NCBI GenBank assembly: GCA_013396755.1
Contig: VWZF01002261.1
Span: 1,364,001 to 1,428,000, forward strand
Length of the DNA stretch: 64,000 bases
Reading direction: 5' to 3'
Source of the DNA: Sclerurus mexicanus
Lineage: Eukaryota; Chordata; Aves; Passeriformes; Furnariidae
The translations under genes were made by a program, and so were the position numbers. The first letter of the stretch is position 1, and each line of letters begins with the position of its first letter. Positions 37,441 to 49,758 of this stretch are shown piece by piece. The notes under the pieces are model-generated. The model searched no databases and had not been told where the DNA came from. It saw only the letters and a list, made by a program, of their open reading frames with translations.

Positions 37441-39648
37441 TTTCTCTCATTCCTTCTCACTGCCTCTATTTTTGCCTTCTTGCCAAGTTTCTGCAGGAAG
37501 GTTTCAGAGTACTTGAAAAAGATTAGAAAAAGTGAGGCAAATTCTGCACTGACATGCACCTCCACTGACATCAAAGCAATGAAGTACCTTGTGTCTCTCA
37601 TGTTCTGAGTTTTTAAAGAAAACTGACCAAGCAAAAAACCGACAACATAAACTGAAGAAACACATCCACTTCTTAAAGAATTGTTACTACTGTTGCAAGA
37701 GGGAGAAAGTAGTTCACACTACTATTCACAGGAAAAAAATTATGATTAATTTAAAAGGCACTAATGGTCTCCTTTGCACTGGCCTTTCTGAAGCTGCTTC
37801 TGACTTGCCAGGCCAGATCTTGACCATGGTCTCCCAGCTGCCTTCCTCACTGAGGGCAGGTCTTGTCCTGCACCCCCTTTATACAGACTTTATGTAAGCC
37901 TTTTGCATAGGGGAGACCCTTGTGCAGCAAAGCTTCTGGGATCCTTTAGCAAATCCAGTAGTCCCATTGCAGTTGCTCAGGTAGATAAGGTTAAGCATTA
38001 GAGGTTGTCCTGGTGCACTGGGGTCACAGCAATTAACAGATTTCCAACAGGAAAGGCAGCTTCTCTTTCAAACTGAAAACATTTCGGTGCACAAATGTTT
38101 TTTGCATTTCACATTTGAGGTTAGTTCTGAATACTAGGAATGTGGGTGGTACTTTCATAGCAACTGTCTCAAGAAAAGTAAATATGTATGTTAAAGACCC
38201 TATGCCATTGAGTTTTTCTGCCATATCCCCTTAATATTTTGGAGATGGATACCTAGCTAATTGATGTGGCAATGATTCTGGTTTGACCATACCCCAAATA
38301 CTTTTCCCAAGTGTGATTATGTTTTTATTTGGGTTTTGACCTCAATATAAATTCTTGGTGACAAGTATACCTGTGTGCTATTTTAGGTAATGGCATTAGA
38401 TGTAGCAGTGACAAGTTAGCAAGCATGTAATATCCTAAGGCAAATAGATTTGTATGTTCTCTTTCAGACTGGATGATTATGTTGCACTCTCTAAAGACAC
38501 TTTAGATCAGGAAGAATGTCTCCTCAGGGAATCATAGTGATAACTACTTTTGACAAGTGGTAATAACAGAAGTTTAGTCCAGCCATGAAATGAAAGACTC
38601 ATGCTGAAGCCAGGATTACTGGTAGTGGACTGCAGGGGCACTGTAATTGCACATCACTTGCTTTAGTGATGGCATGTCTGCCTTTGTTCCATCTGTACTT
38701 GTGAATTCAGAGTTGCCTGTTTCATAGTATCAAGCAAGAAGCCTAATATTGATTTGAAGGGATCAATGGTATGAAGCATTGTTTTAACTTACTGTAGGTA
38801 GGATCAATTTCTTCCATAGAAACCACTGTATTTTATGTTACAGTTCCAAATACAGGGGAAATTCCTGAATTCTGTGTGATTTGATAAATATCACTCTTGG
38901 CTAATTAGAAATAGCTTACTGATCCTTTCAATAGCTCAGTTAGGTTGCCGGGCATGTGTATGTTGGTACTTCTGAGGGAACATTTAAAGTGATCATGACT
39001 CTTTGCAGTTGCTACTTTACTGAACCATCAAAGGCTATCATTATTATATATTGACATGGAGCTACAGAATGGTTGATAAATCTATATTGAAGTTGTGTTT
39101 AAAATCAATATTATAGCAGTTACCATGCCAAATCAATATTTGCCAAGTTGCCAGCTTCCAGTGCCTGATGCACTGTAATTATTCCTCGTCTTACAAAGAA
39201 CATGGGGACCTAATCCAACACTCACTGAAGTCAAGACAGACTCTCATTGATCTTGGGCTTTGGATCAACAAGTGCTTGCTTTTATTTACTCATGTTTGTC
39301 ATGGGATTGTACAAGAAAATGCACACAACAGAAGGCCTGTTTACTTGGTCTCTACATCTGATCATAATACATGTACTATGAGCTCTGCTATTACTAAAAC
39401 AGGAACCAAAATGCTAACTTGTCACTACTGGATTGTTGCACTATTTTGGTAGTGTTATGCAGACGGAGCCTGCTTAATGCAGATAAAAAACATTTGCTCA
39501 AAAATAATCTATAAGTTTTGATGATACAGCAGTGCAGAAACAACACATTTGAGACAGATCAAGTAAGGCTAATTATCAAAACAGACTTGTGTAATCATCT
39601 ATGCTTCCATGTTTTAATTGAACAGTAGGCTATTTCTTTCAAAAAAAG
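37441..39648. other. Noncoding stretch
   Basis: No gene is recognised; frames reach 102 codons (37589-37897 plus) without family resemblance. I found no acceptor plus open exon that would pair convincingly with the donor at 37435. The rest is AT-rich and unremarkable. Confidence 0.5.
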
Positions 39649-39848
39649 TGTGTTAATTGGGGTCTGCTCATGGGAAGGAGTGACTAATTGAACTGGCATG
39701 AGCCTGATAGCAGCTTTTTTTTGTTAAAATGTTAACTTTTAAAATCAGTGTTACATTGGAAATGTCTTTCTTTCAGTTGGAGTAGTCTATCTGGCACATG
39801 CCAGCTCAATTAGTAGCTTGCTTTTATGAGCAGACCCCAATTAACACA
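39649..39848. repeat. Long foldback: 62-bp inverted-repeat arms around a 76-bp spacer
   Basis: The left arm (39649-39710) and right arm (39787-39848) are reverse complements at 51 of 62 positions with no gaps. The outermost 23 bases match perfectly, including TTAATTGGGGTCTGC on the left, and an inner block (ACTAATTGA, then CTGGCATG) is also preserved. Several mismatches become G-U pairs if the plus strand is transcribed. No clear target-site duplication flanks it. This could be a palindromic MITE remnant, an ancient hairpin-type repeat of the Eulor kind that is often retained as conserved noncoding DNA, or a transcribed hairpin. Confidence 0.9.
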
Positions 39849-39879
39849 GACGTTTCTTAAAGAAGTATTCCACAATTTA

Positions 39880-40010
39880 AATTAGCACATTTGCATTAGA
39901 AGTAATTATACTGGTTTTGGTTGTTAGTTGTTCCTAATTTTTGTGATGATTAAATATGCTTTAATGGAAAATGACATTTGTTGATTAATTACTCAAATTG
40001 TAATGGACAT
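39880..40010. promoter_or_regulatory. Candidate regulatory segment with octamer and homeodomain motifs
   Basis: Just right of the foldback, this stretch holds an exact POU octamer ATTTGCAT (39889-39896), a TAATTA-type core near 39900-39907, and TTGATTAATTA at 39981-39991. Such clustering is typical of developmental enhancers in vertebrate gene deserts, but AT-rich DNA produces TAAT words readily, so this is suggestive only. Confidence 0.3.
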
Positions 40011-41983
40011 TTTTAGAAAATATTCAGATATGGGAGAGAGAAACTAAGCAAGACCAAAATGTATCAAAGGGTACACAGGGCGGAGTTTTTGTCGTTGCTT
40101 ACATATAATTTCAGCACAAATTATGCCACTCTAGTTATATCTGTACAGAATTAAACTTACTCTTTTGAGTTGTTTCTGACCTTTGAAGGACCATATGAGG
40201 TAGCAACTAACTAGGACACTTTAATTGTAAGACGTGTGAGCTCATTATGTTTTGTGTGAGAAAATATCTGAGAAGACATTGTAAAGATATGATGATGAAG
40301 GTCTAATCCAGAACTTCATATTCAGAGCAAGAACAGGAAGGCAATGACCTGGAACTAACAAAACCATCTAAGCTTATTGCTCCTGAAGGAGATTGCTCTC
40401 AGGTGACTCTTCAGGGGACTGTGGAAATGGCCTTCAAGATCTCTTTATGTATTTCTTAAATACATGCTTATTCTATATTGTGGACTCTGTACTGTCATTG
40501 ACTTCAGATTGGACACGAAGTAAGCCATTCTTAAATTTTTTCTCTATGTGAGCAGTATTGCCACTGTATAACAAGGGAGTTTTTTTGCTTTAGAGATAAA
40601 AAGATTTCAGGTGAAAATGGCTATGTTACCATAATTCATATAAACTATATGAAAGGTATTTTACAGTTTGCATTTAAACTTGGAAGGGATCATTAAATTT
40701 AAACCAGTACCAGTATGATGAGATTCATTAAATCTTCTTACATCTAAGCAACTTTTCTTTAAGGCATGACTTGTGGTTAGCTAACGCATTCCTACCTGAA
40801 AGGCATCCCGTCTTCAAAATATACTACCTACCATTTTGCTTAAGATGGTGTTGTGATGATTAATTGCTCTCATTGATACAAAAGTATCATCCTATCCACC
40901 CAGACTTCTTATAACTTGAAATGTTGGGTTCTGAAACTTGTTAATTGTTTTTTTATGCACACACTCTCCCAAACTATAACAAGACAAGCAAACAAAAAAA
41001 CCCCTGAACATCAACAACATAAAACCCAACAAAACAAGCACACACAAACCACCCAGCCTCCTGCCCTGGCAACTTTGCTTTTCATTACTGCTTTTTTTTC
41101 CCTTTTGAAGAGGTGTTCTTCTTTTAAAAATGTAATATCCTGGTGTCACTCTGCTCAGCTAACAAGGCTGTGTCAAGCATATAGAAAAATAAACATTGTC
41201 ATTCCAGGAGCCCCTTCTGTTATAGCTCTACATCTTCAGACACTGAGGTGTTCTTACACCAAATCTATTTTTGCAGAGCAGTCACAGTCCTGTAAGAGTC
41301 AATCCTTTTCTAAAAACACCATTCTTCAGAGTTCTTATATAGCTGATATTAGGGGTTTGGATTTTTTTAAGAAAAAACTCAGTCTTTTGTCATAATATTA
41401 TTACCTATACTATTATAATTGGCTTACATAAACTGTAAGATCTGCCAAAAATCACTTATAAGAAGATAAAGATTTGGTGAGAGCAAACACAAACAGATTA
41501 TGCTTAAAAGTGGGTTTGTTTTTCTTAACTCTCATCTATGTAATAGATGTGAAAAACAAGAGAAGGCTTTTTCCAAGTGAAGTCCCTGTTAGGAACAGGC
41601 ATCTGTGCTGTGTAGTACAACATCTGACAGGAAACCTCGCTTCAGGAATAATGCAATCCTCTGGAGGCTTGTCCAGCAAATGTATCATCCAAGGTCACTG
41701 TGATTCCCTACCTGTGTGGCAGTGCACACAAACCAGGAGCTCCTTGGTGCTGATCCTGCAGAGGGAAGCTGGAGGCTCACAGGAGAGCTGTGGTGCTTGT
41801 AAAAAGCAGGGTAACATCTCGCTTGGAAAGAAGTACATAACATCAATGGAGAAACTAAAAGCCAGAAAAAAAAAAAGCCCCTTCCTAAAGAACTGTCAAC
41901 CTGCTTCTGGAAATAGAGAGAAGCTCAAAAGCTATACAGGGTGAATCATGAAAATGGAACTGTTTAAGGGAATAAAATCCTTT
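40011..41983. other. Noncoding stretch with an A/C-rich tract
   Basis: No gene is recognised. Frames of 159 codons (40916-41395 plus) and 156 codons (41474-41944 plus) are long for this window, but the first runs through the A/C-rich low-complexity tract at 40981-41057, which lacks stops by composition, and neither shows a domain or plausible protein character. Confidence 0.55.
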
Positions 41984-42143
41984 TGGAATGGGGTTGTTGG
42001 AGGAAACTGTGGATGCCCTGTCCTTGTCAATGTTTGAGGCCAGGTGGGCTGGGGCTCTGAGCAGCCTGGTGTAGTGGAAGGTGTCCCTCCCTGTAGCACG
42101 TTGGATCTTTAAGGTCTCTTCCAAGTCAAAGCATGATTCTATG
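41984..42143 (+). mobile_element. CR1 LINE 3'-end fragment (plus orientation)
   Basis: The segment follows the CR1 3' end in order: CTGTGGATGCCC, a GTTTGAGGCCAGG block, GGGGCTCTGAGCAGCCTGGT, GTAGTGGAAGGTGTCCCT, GGATCTTTAAGGTCTCTTCC, and a terminal ATGATTCTATG-type unit ending at 42143. That terminal short repeat is characteristic of CR1, which lacks a poly(A) tail. The copy is 5'-truncated to about 160 bp, with a small internal deletion before GGATCTTTAAGG and scattered substitutions, so it is old and inactive. Confidence 0.92.
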
Positions 42144-43859
42144 TTATAGGCTGTATTCTGCAGTGTTGTGTCTGTATGTGTTCAACTGTGGTGTTAACTC
42201 ATGGCATACAGATGATGGAGAGTTTATGGGGTCACAGGCACATATCTGAGTCAAGCTATTATCCATTAAATGGTAGTAGTGATATACTGTCAAAAGTGTG
42301 TTAGGTCCTTTACAGGCAAAAAATAAACCACAGAGCCCATGCTTAAAGATCCTGTGGGGTTTGGCTCAAACGAGCATTTAAAATGCTCTCTTGGTAAAGG
42401 GGAGAAGCAGGAATTACACCTGGTAGGGAGGCCTATTTTGAAGAACATTTTTTCTTTTGAGAAAGTACCCAGGCATTTCTGTAACTGGACGCTCACCTGC
42501 TGTTCAGGAGAGACTCTCTCCTGTGTTTACTCAGCCAGCAGCTGAGTGTGCTTGTGGGATAGTGTTAAAGATCTCAGTTTTGTGCTGTCATGAGTAAGAA
42601 CAGAGTACGCCCAGGGAAAACAGAAATATTATAATTAAAGTCAGCGTTATTGAAGGAAGTGGTTGTATGTGCTGTCAAGAGGAGGTTACTGCTCTCAGCA
42701 AAGGAATTGTGCCACTGCAGGGGAGGTGGTGCTGATCAAGGAGCTCTGTGCCCCTGAGACCCACTTGGAGAAGTTTTGTATAGTGTTACCCCACTTTCGT
42801 AAATTCCCTGGTATTGTGCTGCCTATTAACAGCAGAAATCTTACACTTCAAGAAGTAGCAAAATTAAAACTTATATCCTGCCTTCTCTTTCTGTAGGAAT
42901 AATCTTTGCTTTTTAAAATGAATTATCCTAGTTGTGAGATGTAGGTTATTCTACTGGAAAATAATTACACTATCAATGGATGAACACTCTAAGCAAAGAG
43001 ATTCAAATTCAGTTGAAAATATGAAAAGTCTATATGTGACTACATGTATTGGCAAGAAGTTCTATCGTTACATCACTAAAGGTGAATTTGTGACTGAAAA
43101 CAGACCAGACATGATCTAGCACTTGGGAGTAGGCTTAAACAAGGACACAGCTTTGGATGATTGATGAGATCTTTTCCCATCCGTATAATCTGGGATTCTA
43201 TAAAAGTAATTCCTTTGTTCAACTAGATGATAAGCTAAGAAACAAATGTGAATTCCATCTTTTAAAGACCATAAGCAGAGGAAAAGTAAGAATGGTTATG
43301 ACATTAACACAGATCTGAATAATATTTTGCTCTGGTATTAACTATTTTAATCTCTATCTCAGATAAATTGATTGATTAAGATTCACTTCATATCAGAATC
43401 ATTGAAAAGTTTTAGTGGGGGGGGAAAAAGTAAAACTAAGAAGTGTAAGCTTGTTCCTTTTAAAAACTTTCTGTGGAGGGCAAAGAAGGCTGCAACATAG
43501 TTTTTTCTAACTGTATATAAAAAGTCTGCTGCTGTTTGGACCTGTCCAAAACTACAAGAAAACCAAAGGTGGGGAGGTGTCCTCCCAAAGAGACTCAATG
43601 TGTTTTTTTTGTCTCTGATTGATAGCTACTGTTAGTATCTTTGGTAATCTTAAGGTACCCAAAATGCAGCAAAAGGATGAAATGTGTAACCGGAGGCCTG
43701 AAAACCCCCTGTAATCTTGTTCAAAAGACATTTCTGTATGTTTGTTCTCCAGTTTAAGCTGCATCTCCTCCCAGAACGTGAGTGTAGTCCCCCGGAGTCA
43801 CAATGGTGTAGGAAATCTACCTTGAGTAGGGAGCAACATTTTGTCCTAATAATGTCAAC
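42144..43859. other. Noncoding stretch
   Basis: No gene is recognised; frames do not exceed 79 codons. A G8 run sits at 43417-43424. No repeat family is identified. Confidence 0.55.
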
Positions 43860-44230
43860 AGCTGCCTTCTAACATTTAGCCATGTAATAAAGGCCAAAAA
43901 AGGTTCTGCACATCCACAGACAAGAAATGCCATGTGTCCATCGGGCACTCCATTAGATAGCCATAATGCTCACAGCTGGAAATTTTTGTGGGATGGCATT
44001 TGATATCATCATTGTTAGCCTTCATATAATGCAATATTTATTACAGTAAGGGAAGAAGGGAGTATTTTTAGCTGCATCTTGAGTAACTTATCTCCATGGC
44101 AACCCTTTACTTGCCTGCACTGTTGCTGCTATATAGAATGTTGTCACATTAATAATAAATGGAACACATCTAACACATTTGGCTGCCGATTGGCTTCCAG
44201 CCACATATTCCTCTTGTTCTAGTTGAAGGG
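43860..44230. promoter_or_regulatory. Possible conserved noncoding element with RFX-like X-box
   Basis: This segment has balanced composition, lacks low-complexity runs and is dense in plausible factor sites. The clearest is ATCTCCATGGCAAC at 44090-44103, close to the RFX X-box consensus, with a perfect right half-site. An inverted CCAAT box (ATTGG) lies near 44190. No frame is open across it. Conservation is an impression only and has not been tested. Confidence 0.25.
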
Positions 44231-47200
44231 TTTGCAAAGCTTAGGGGTCCATAAGCAAATTTCATTCATTTTGTTTCTTAGAGAAAATTGCCTCGGATTA
44301 TGTTAAAGCACTCAGGAGGTTTCATCAATGTACGCATTGTGTTTGTTGGGCTGGATTTTTTGTTTGCTTTTGTTTCTAGTTCCACTTTAAAATGCCAAGG
44401 AAATCCATGAACAAATACAATTAGAAAAGCTAGAAACCCAGCAGCTGTGGAGTAATTTTGTTTGACTTACATTTGTACGGATAAGAAAATGACATTTTAA
44501 AAAATTGCTTATGAGGAACCCCTGTGACATGTTTTTGAAGAACAATACTTTCATTTCATGGAAACTTAAAGCAAGCGGGTCTCCAAGTGAGATCCTAGAA
44601 TTGCTGATCACTTCATGCATACAAAAAAAGCAGCTCTAAACAGTCAGCCCTCATTTTGTGGTCTAAATATGTAAATTTCAAATTCAGCAAATCCTTGTTA
44701 GAAAGGTAAAAAAAAAATTACAAAAGAACATTAGACTTCAGTTTCAATTGGTCATGGTTTTTTCCTAGATATTATAACATTAGTGTAACTGGCTTCTAAT
44801 TTGCAAATACTACCTGCTTGGCCTCAGACTGTTTAAAGGCCCTACTCAAGTATTTATATAAATATTAAGCATTCCTATCTGGGTGACTTAGTCCCGATTT
44901 CTTTTTTTTTTCATTTTCTTTTCTGCCAACTCCAATTTCCAAATCTGCAAAAGAGAAGAGTAAAAGAATTAAATAAAACCATGCTGTTGTTTTATTACAC
45001 TGCCATTTTTACAGTCTACCATTAGTCTATTTAACATCTCAAATGAGGCATGTCTGTGCATAGAAATAATTCCTGTGAGAATCTGTTACATTTTCATTTA
45101 CATTAATAATATGTTGCCAGTGATACCTGACCAGTCCAGGATCATGTACTTACTGCTGGATCTTCCAAATATCCTTCTTTTCAAATCCAAGACATAAGGA
45201 AAAAGAAAATTTAAAAAAGCCTGTTCTTACAGGCTTGTTTAGCTTTTCAAAAATAAATGCTCTTCTTTAAGTTCATAAAATAAAATATCATTAAAAAAGG
45301 AGAGAATCACTTAACAATTATTAGATTCTTATATGAAAATTTCATTCACAAGCATCATGATGTTTCCCCCAGAAGTTATAAATAAGGGAAAAGAATAGTT
45401 CATGTGCATTCTCGAGTGCTACCCAGGAAGGAGTGTTTCTAAAATCCTGATTCAAAATATTCTGTAGCAATCCCTGGGAACATTGTTATTGACCTCTGAG
45501 CCTTGTGTTAATCTCTACTTCACTATGTCAAACTTTATAAAAGGTTTTTACCCTAGAAGGCTTTATTTTATATATTTTTTTAACTGTAAATTGTTAAAAA
45601 CTGGCAGCATTTACCTCATTATTTGTATCTAAACCTGAGTAGGCTCACTCAGGGAAAATACCTGATAGCATTTGTTCTAAAGGGCACTAAGCAGTCCTGA
45701 AGCTCAGAGTTAGTAAACAATCTTGCATTGCTATTATTTTTATTTGGGGAGTCCTACTTTTAGAAAGTAATAGCTAATTTGGGATGTTTTATTGAGCTTC
45801 CTGGTGGCTTCTTGGCAGCACTGCCTGCCAAGGTGAGAGAAACGCACAGGACTCACGGCTTCTCAATTGTGTGTTTAATATAAAGCCCCATTCCCAGCGT
45901 GTCAGACATTGCTGCTTATTTATATTGACCTGGAACTTGCTTGACATCTGTTGAAAGGCCAAGAGATGAATGAACATGGGAAAAGATGATGATCTCCCTG
46001 CTGTAGCAGGTCACTTTACAGGATAGGTGTGCTTCCAGACTTTAAATGAGAGACTTTGGGCAGGTGCTGTGGTGGATAAGAGAGGGGTAAAAATCTTACA
46101 GGATGTTCATCTCTCCAAGCAGCTGGAATCAGACTTCTGACTTGCTACATTTAGCATAGCAGGCAAACTTGTTATTAAGGAAATTTTTTAAAGCACTATG
46201 AAGATGAAAATATATACTTGCTGTAAAGGTGATTACACTTTAATTCATGGTTCATCTCTGCTTGAGACAAATCTACAGTAACAAAAAATGTTTCTATAAA
46301 TTAGTCTGTAAGGGCTAGATTTCAAAATGAATCATGATTTTCTCATCTAGGTCTTAAAAGAAAAAATATAACTGCTGTTTTTAAGTTTGTATTTGTGATA
46401 CTAGAAAACACAAGAATTTTGAGGAAAGCAGTCTGTTGCTGAAGCCTCATCTTATAAGAGCTTTGCACCAGAGTTCAGTGAAGTGGGAAGCCCATCCTTG
46501 GAAAACAGGCAGTCAGACCTCAGTGCACAATTTTTCATGTAGGCTGCATTTCTATCTCACTGCTACCACTTTCCCTCAGCTTGCACAGACACACACATTG
46601 TTTATTTGTGATTTGAAACTGATTATAGTGACGGGCTGCATTGTGGAGTTTGCTGTTTGACTACCATGAAAAAAGTGTGTATCTTATTTTGACTATTTTA
46701 TGAAATATTTTATATTCAACTCTACCCTTTCCGAGAACTCTAGATGTTGAAACAGCTTGAAGAGTAGCTGTTCCTTTCATCTGTGATGCTATATGCTGCT
46801 CTGATTTTACTTGCTGCTTCTTTGTTATTTTCTTTCCAAAGTGTGACAGCTAAAAATGCTGACTGAAAGTCAGCACCCCAGTGTAAACACAGGAGCTATA
46901 AAACTGAAATTACCATGTCCTTTGCGCTCAGCAAGTCCTCTGTTGTCTGTGTAATACTGCAGGTCTGGAGAAATCATGTCACAGGGTGTTCCTCTGATGA
47001 GTGCACTCCCATCCTTTCTTAGCTGTGAGAACATGGTACCAGAGAGAAAGTTAAACCCTCTAGGCCACTGTGGGCTTGGATTCTCTCTTACTGGTTCAGG
47101 TCAGAACGAGCAACATCTTTGTTTTAATATTTCACTAAACATGTTTTCCCACTGACTCATGGGCACAATTTTTACTCTTTTTAATTTTCCTTTTGATCAG

Positions 47201-47350
47201 AAATCAAATGAGCTACTTAAGCTCATTAGCAAGGGAGAGCTCTGCCTCTGAAATGGTCATTAATTTGTTACGTGGGGAGGACTCCAAGCCTGCCTTAGTG
47301 ATCTCCCATCCATGTTCCTGTCTTCCAGAGCACAAACACAATGCCTATTT
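44231..47350. other. Noncoding stretch
   Basis: No gene is recognised; frames do not exceed 84 codons. A small 8-bp stem with a 4-nt loop lies at 45217-45236 (AAGCCTGT / ACAGGCTT). The rest is ordinary AT-rich DNA. Confidence 0.55.
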
Positions 47351-47450
47351 AAAAAAACCCAAACAAACAAAAAAAAAACAAACAAGAAAAACCCCAAACA
47401 AACACATGCAAAAAAAAAAAAAGACCAACCAAGCAAACAAAAAATAAAAC
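47351..47450 (+). repeat. A/C-rich low-complexity tract
   Basis: About 100 bases made almost wholly of A-runs broken by C, CC or CCC, including a run of 12 As around 47410-47422. It resembles the tract at 48041-48184 and the sequence beside the assembly gap. Frames crossing it are open only because of composition (Lys/Asn/Thr/Pro on plus; Phe/Leu/Val/Gly on minus). Confidence 0.9.
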
Positions 47451-48040
47451 CGAACTAGGAAAAACAGAACCAGCACAGGAGAGACATGCATTCTCTATGA
47501 TGAGATAAGCATCCTTGAGCTTTTCACAATGGTATTTATTTTCCACCTGCTCATTTACTGTACACCTGTCCCAGGCTGGCACTGCTTTTGGCTGCAGTAC
47601 AGATGATTCTCAGTTTCAAAGCCAGATTTCTTCTTAAAATTATTTCCCTGGCACATAATAGTAACTGTTTCCCATACTTAGCAAAATACAGCTAAATAAA
47701 GAGTCCAGGTGTGCCATGTTTGTCAGCCTTTTTATAGTGTAATACTAATTTTTGCTCTAAATAAGAAGCTTTAACAGACTGTGATAATAACCCTGTGGCT
47801 AATGTGACCCTGGTAAGGAACAGAAGATACTCCAGTCCTGTGAACACAGGTTTGACGGTGGGTTTAGATGAAGTTTGTGGCACAGGTGTCAATGTAATTG
47901 AAATAATAATACATGTGGGGTACCCACAGAGTTCAGCCAGCCTTCAGGCAAATGCTTCTGCTGGTGTGCATGGCATTTTCATTAGGTCATGGGTGGGGGT
48001 CCACTAAGACCCATGTGGGAGGTTGGATTCAGGCTGTATT
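47451..48040. other. Noncoding spacer between two A/C-rich tracts
   Basis: No gene is recognised in these roughly 590 bases. Frames of 66-77 codons lack any identifiable character. Confidence 0.5.
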
Positions 48041-48184
48041 AAAAAAGAAAAAAAAAGTTAAAACCCTCTACAATAGAACTAAATCCCCCACACCCTACTC
48101 ATTCCCACCCCCACTCCAAAAAAAAAGAACAAAAATCAACAAAAAACCCCAAACAATCCCAAAACCAAGCCAACCAACCACCCC
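48041..48184 (+). repeat. A/C-rich low-complexity tract
   Basis: A-runs at 48041-48057 are followed by alternating A-runs and C-runs to 48184, with CCAACCAACCACCCC at the end. The strand asymmetry (few G, few T on plus) is pronounced. The 145-codon frame at 47913-48350 passes through it and is a compositional artefact. Confidence 0.88.
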
Positions 48185-49758
48185 ATATTCAAGCTTTGCA
48201 GCTCCTAATACAGCAAGGATTAGGTTTCTTTCCCCATGTATTTGCACTAAAATGATCATTCCAGTGTTTCATCTTGCTCTCTCTGCATATATTTTGATAT
48301 GTTTGTGTACACATTTATGTATATTGCACTTGATAAAAGTATGTGAGTAGCGATTACACGTTGATTCATGGTCAATTCATGTTTTAATGAAGAGTTGCAA
48401 ATCCACATAAAAATGGATTTTGAGTATTTTATTGAATTCTAGTATGTCCTCATATGTCTAGACTTTTTAAAATTAGAATGGCTGATACATGCACAACAAC
48501 TTGAAATGCAAGCAGGTACAAATGCATATCCTTGACAGATGAAAAGAGGCACATCTGGAATGTCTTAACCCAGGATGAGTTGTCATGTCCTAGTGAAAGT
48601 GTAATTCTACTCTGAGCTACTTGTTTAGGGTCTGAGGTAGAAAAAGCATTTAACTACATGAATAACTGCAAGGATGTGGTTACAGCTTTTGTGGGACTAA
48701 TCATATCACTAGAATGATACTTTTGCATTTTTCTGTGATTATCATACTCTGGGTGTTTACATCCTCTGTGAGTCAAGGATAGTTACACAGACATTGAAGG
48801 AGTGAACTGGTCTTTTCCTGCAGCAATTTAGCCAGACAGTGTGACAAAACAGTGTTTTAAGTCAGACTTCAATCTTAATTCATTCCAAGTGTTTGTTTCC
48901 TCAGTTGTTGGAAGATTTTTCATTCTTGTTTGTCTGTAGAATATACAGAGACAAATAGGTACTGTATGCCTTGAGTAATATTTAACTGCTCTAAAGAAAG
49001 CAAATTAACTAAGTTTAGACTCTTCTGAGTGAGTACTGCTTCATTGAAATATATGCTATAACCAATGAACTTCTTGCTAATTATCCTTTGCTTTGTCTTG
49101 AATGTGTGACTAAGAAGAAGACCAGTCACCAGCTCAGATTTGTAGTACTTGCTTTTCAAAAGGCTTAGCTCACTGAAGCTGGTTCTTCATGCTTTGATAC
49201 GATTTTAAAAATCCAAATGTCTCCCAGTGCTTGCTATTAAGTTTGATTTTTCAAGAGCCTTTGAACCAGGTTCTCTTTCTGGACTAGTTTCCTCAACTTG
49301 AGCTTGAATTATGAACATTTTACTTCCCCATTTTGTCTGGCATATCCTGTATGCTTCCTTCAAATTGTTCTAGCTGCTGATATATTCACAGGAAAGAATT
49401 CATTATGAGTGGGAATGTTCCCAGTGTTATCAACATCTTTTCTGTAAGCAGTGGAAGTGGAGAAGCATCTTAAAGCAATCTCATCTCTACTACCTTAGAA
49501 ACACACTTCATGATGTAATGAGGCTTCCTGTGGAGAAGTGAGTGTGTGCACTCTTGTCTTTTCTAATTCTAACCAGACTTCATGTGTTCTGTTCTTAGAG
49601 GAGTAGCTTAATACTTAGATATCAACAAAAGCTTGGTGAAGTCAGTTGTCTCTGGAGGAAAATCTCCTGTTTCAAATCTAACCTTCCCTCTTCAGAACAC
49701 CACATCAGTCAACATCTGGATTCCTAAAGTGCCTAGGACATGCTGCTTGGTAAGATGC
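48185..49758. other. Noncoding stretch
   Basis: No gene or repeat is recognised. The longest frame here is 79 codons (48920-49159 minus). Confidence 0.55.

Noticed and set aside
40916..41944. Consecutive 159- and 156-codon plus-strand frames
   Set aside because: The first depends on an A/C-rich low-complexity tract. Neither has recognisable domains, and the region directly precedes a CR1 fragment in otherwise noncoding sequence.
48317..48332. miR-92-like TATTGCACTTG
   Set aside because: Eleven matching bases without the rest of the mature sequence and without a complementary upstream arm. Likely chance.
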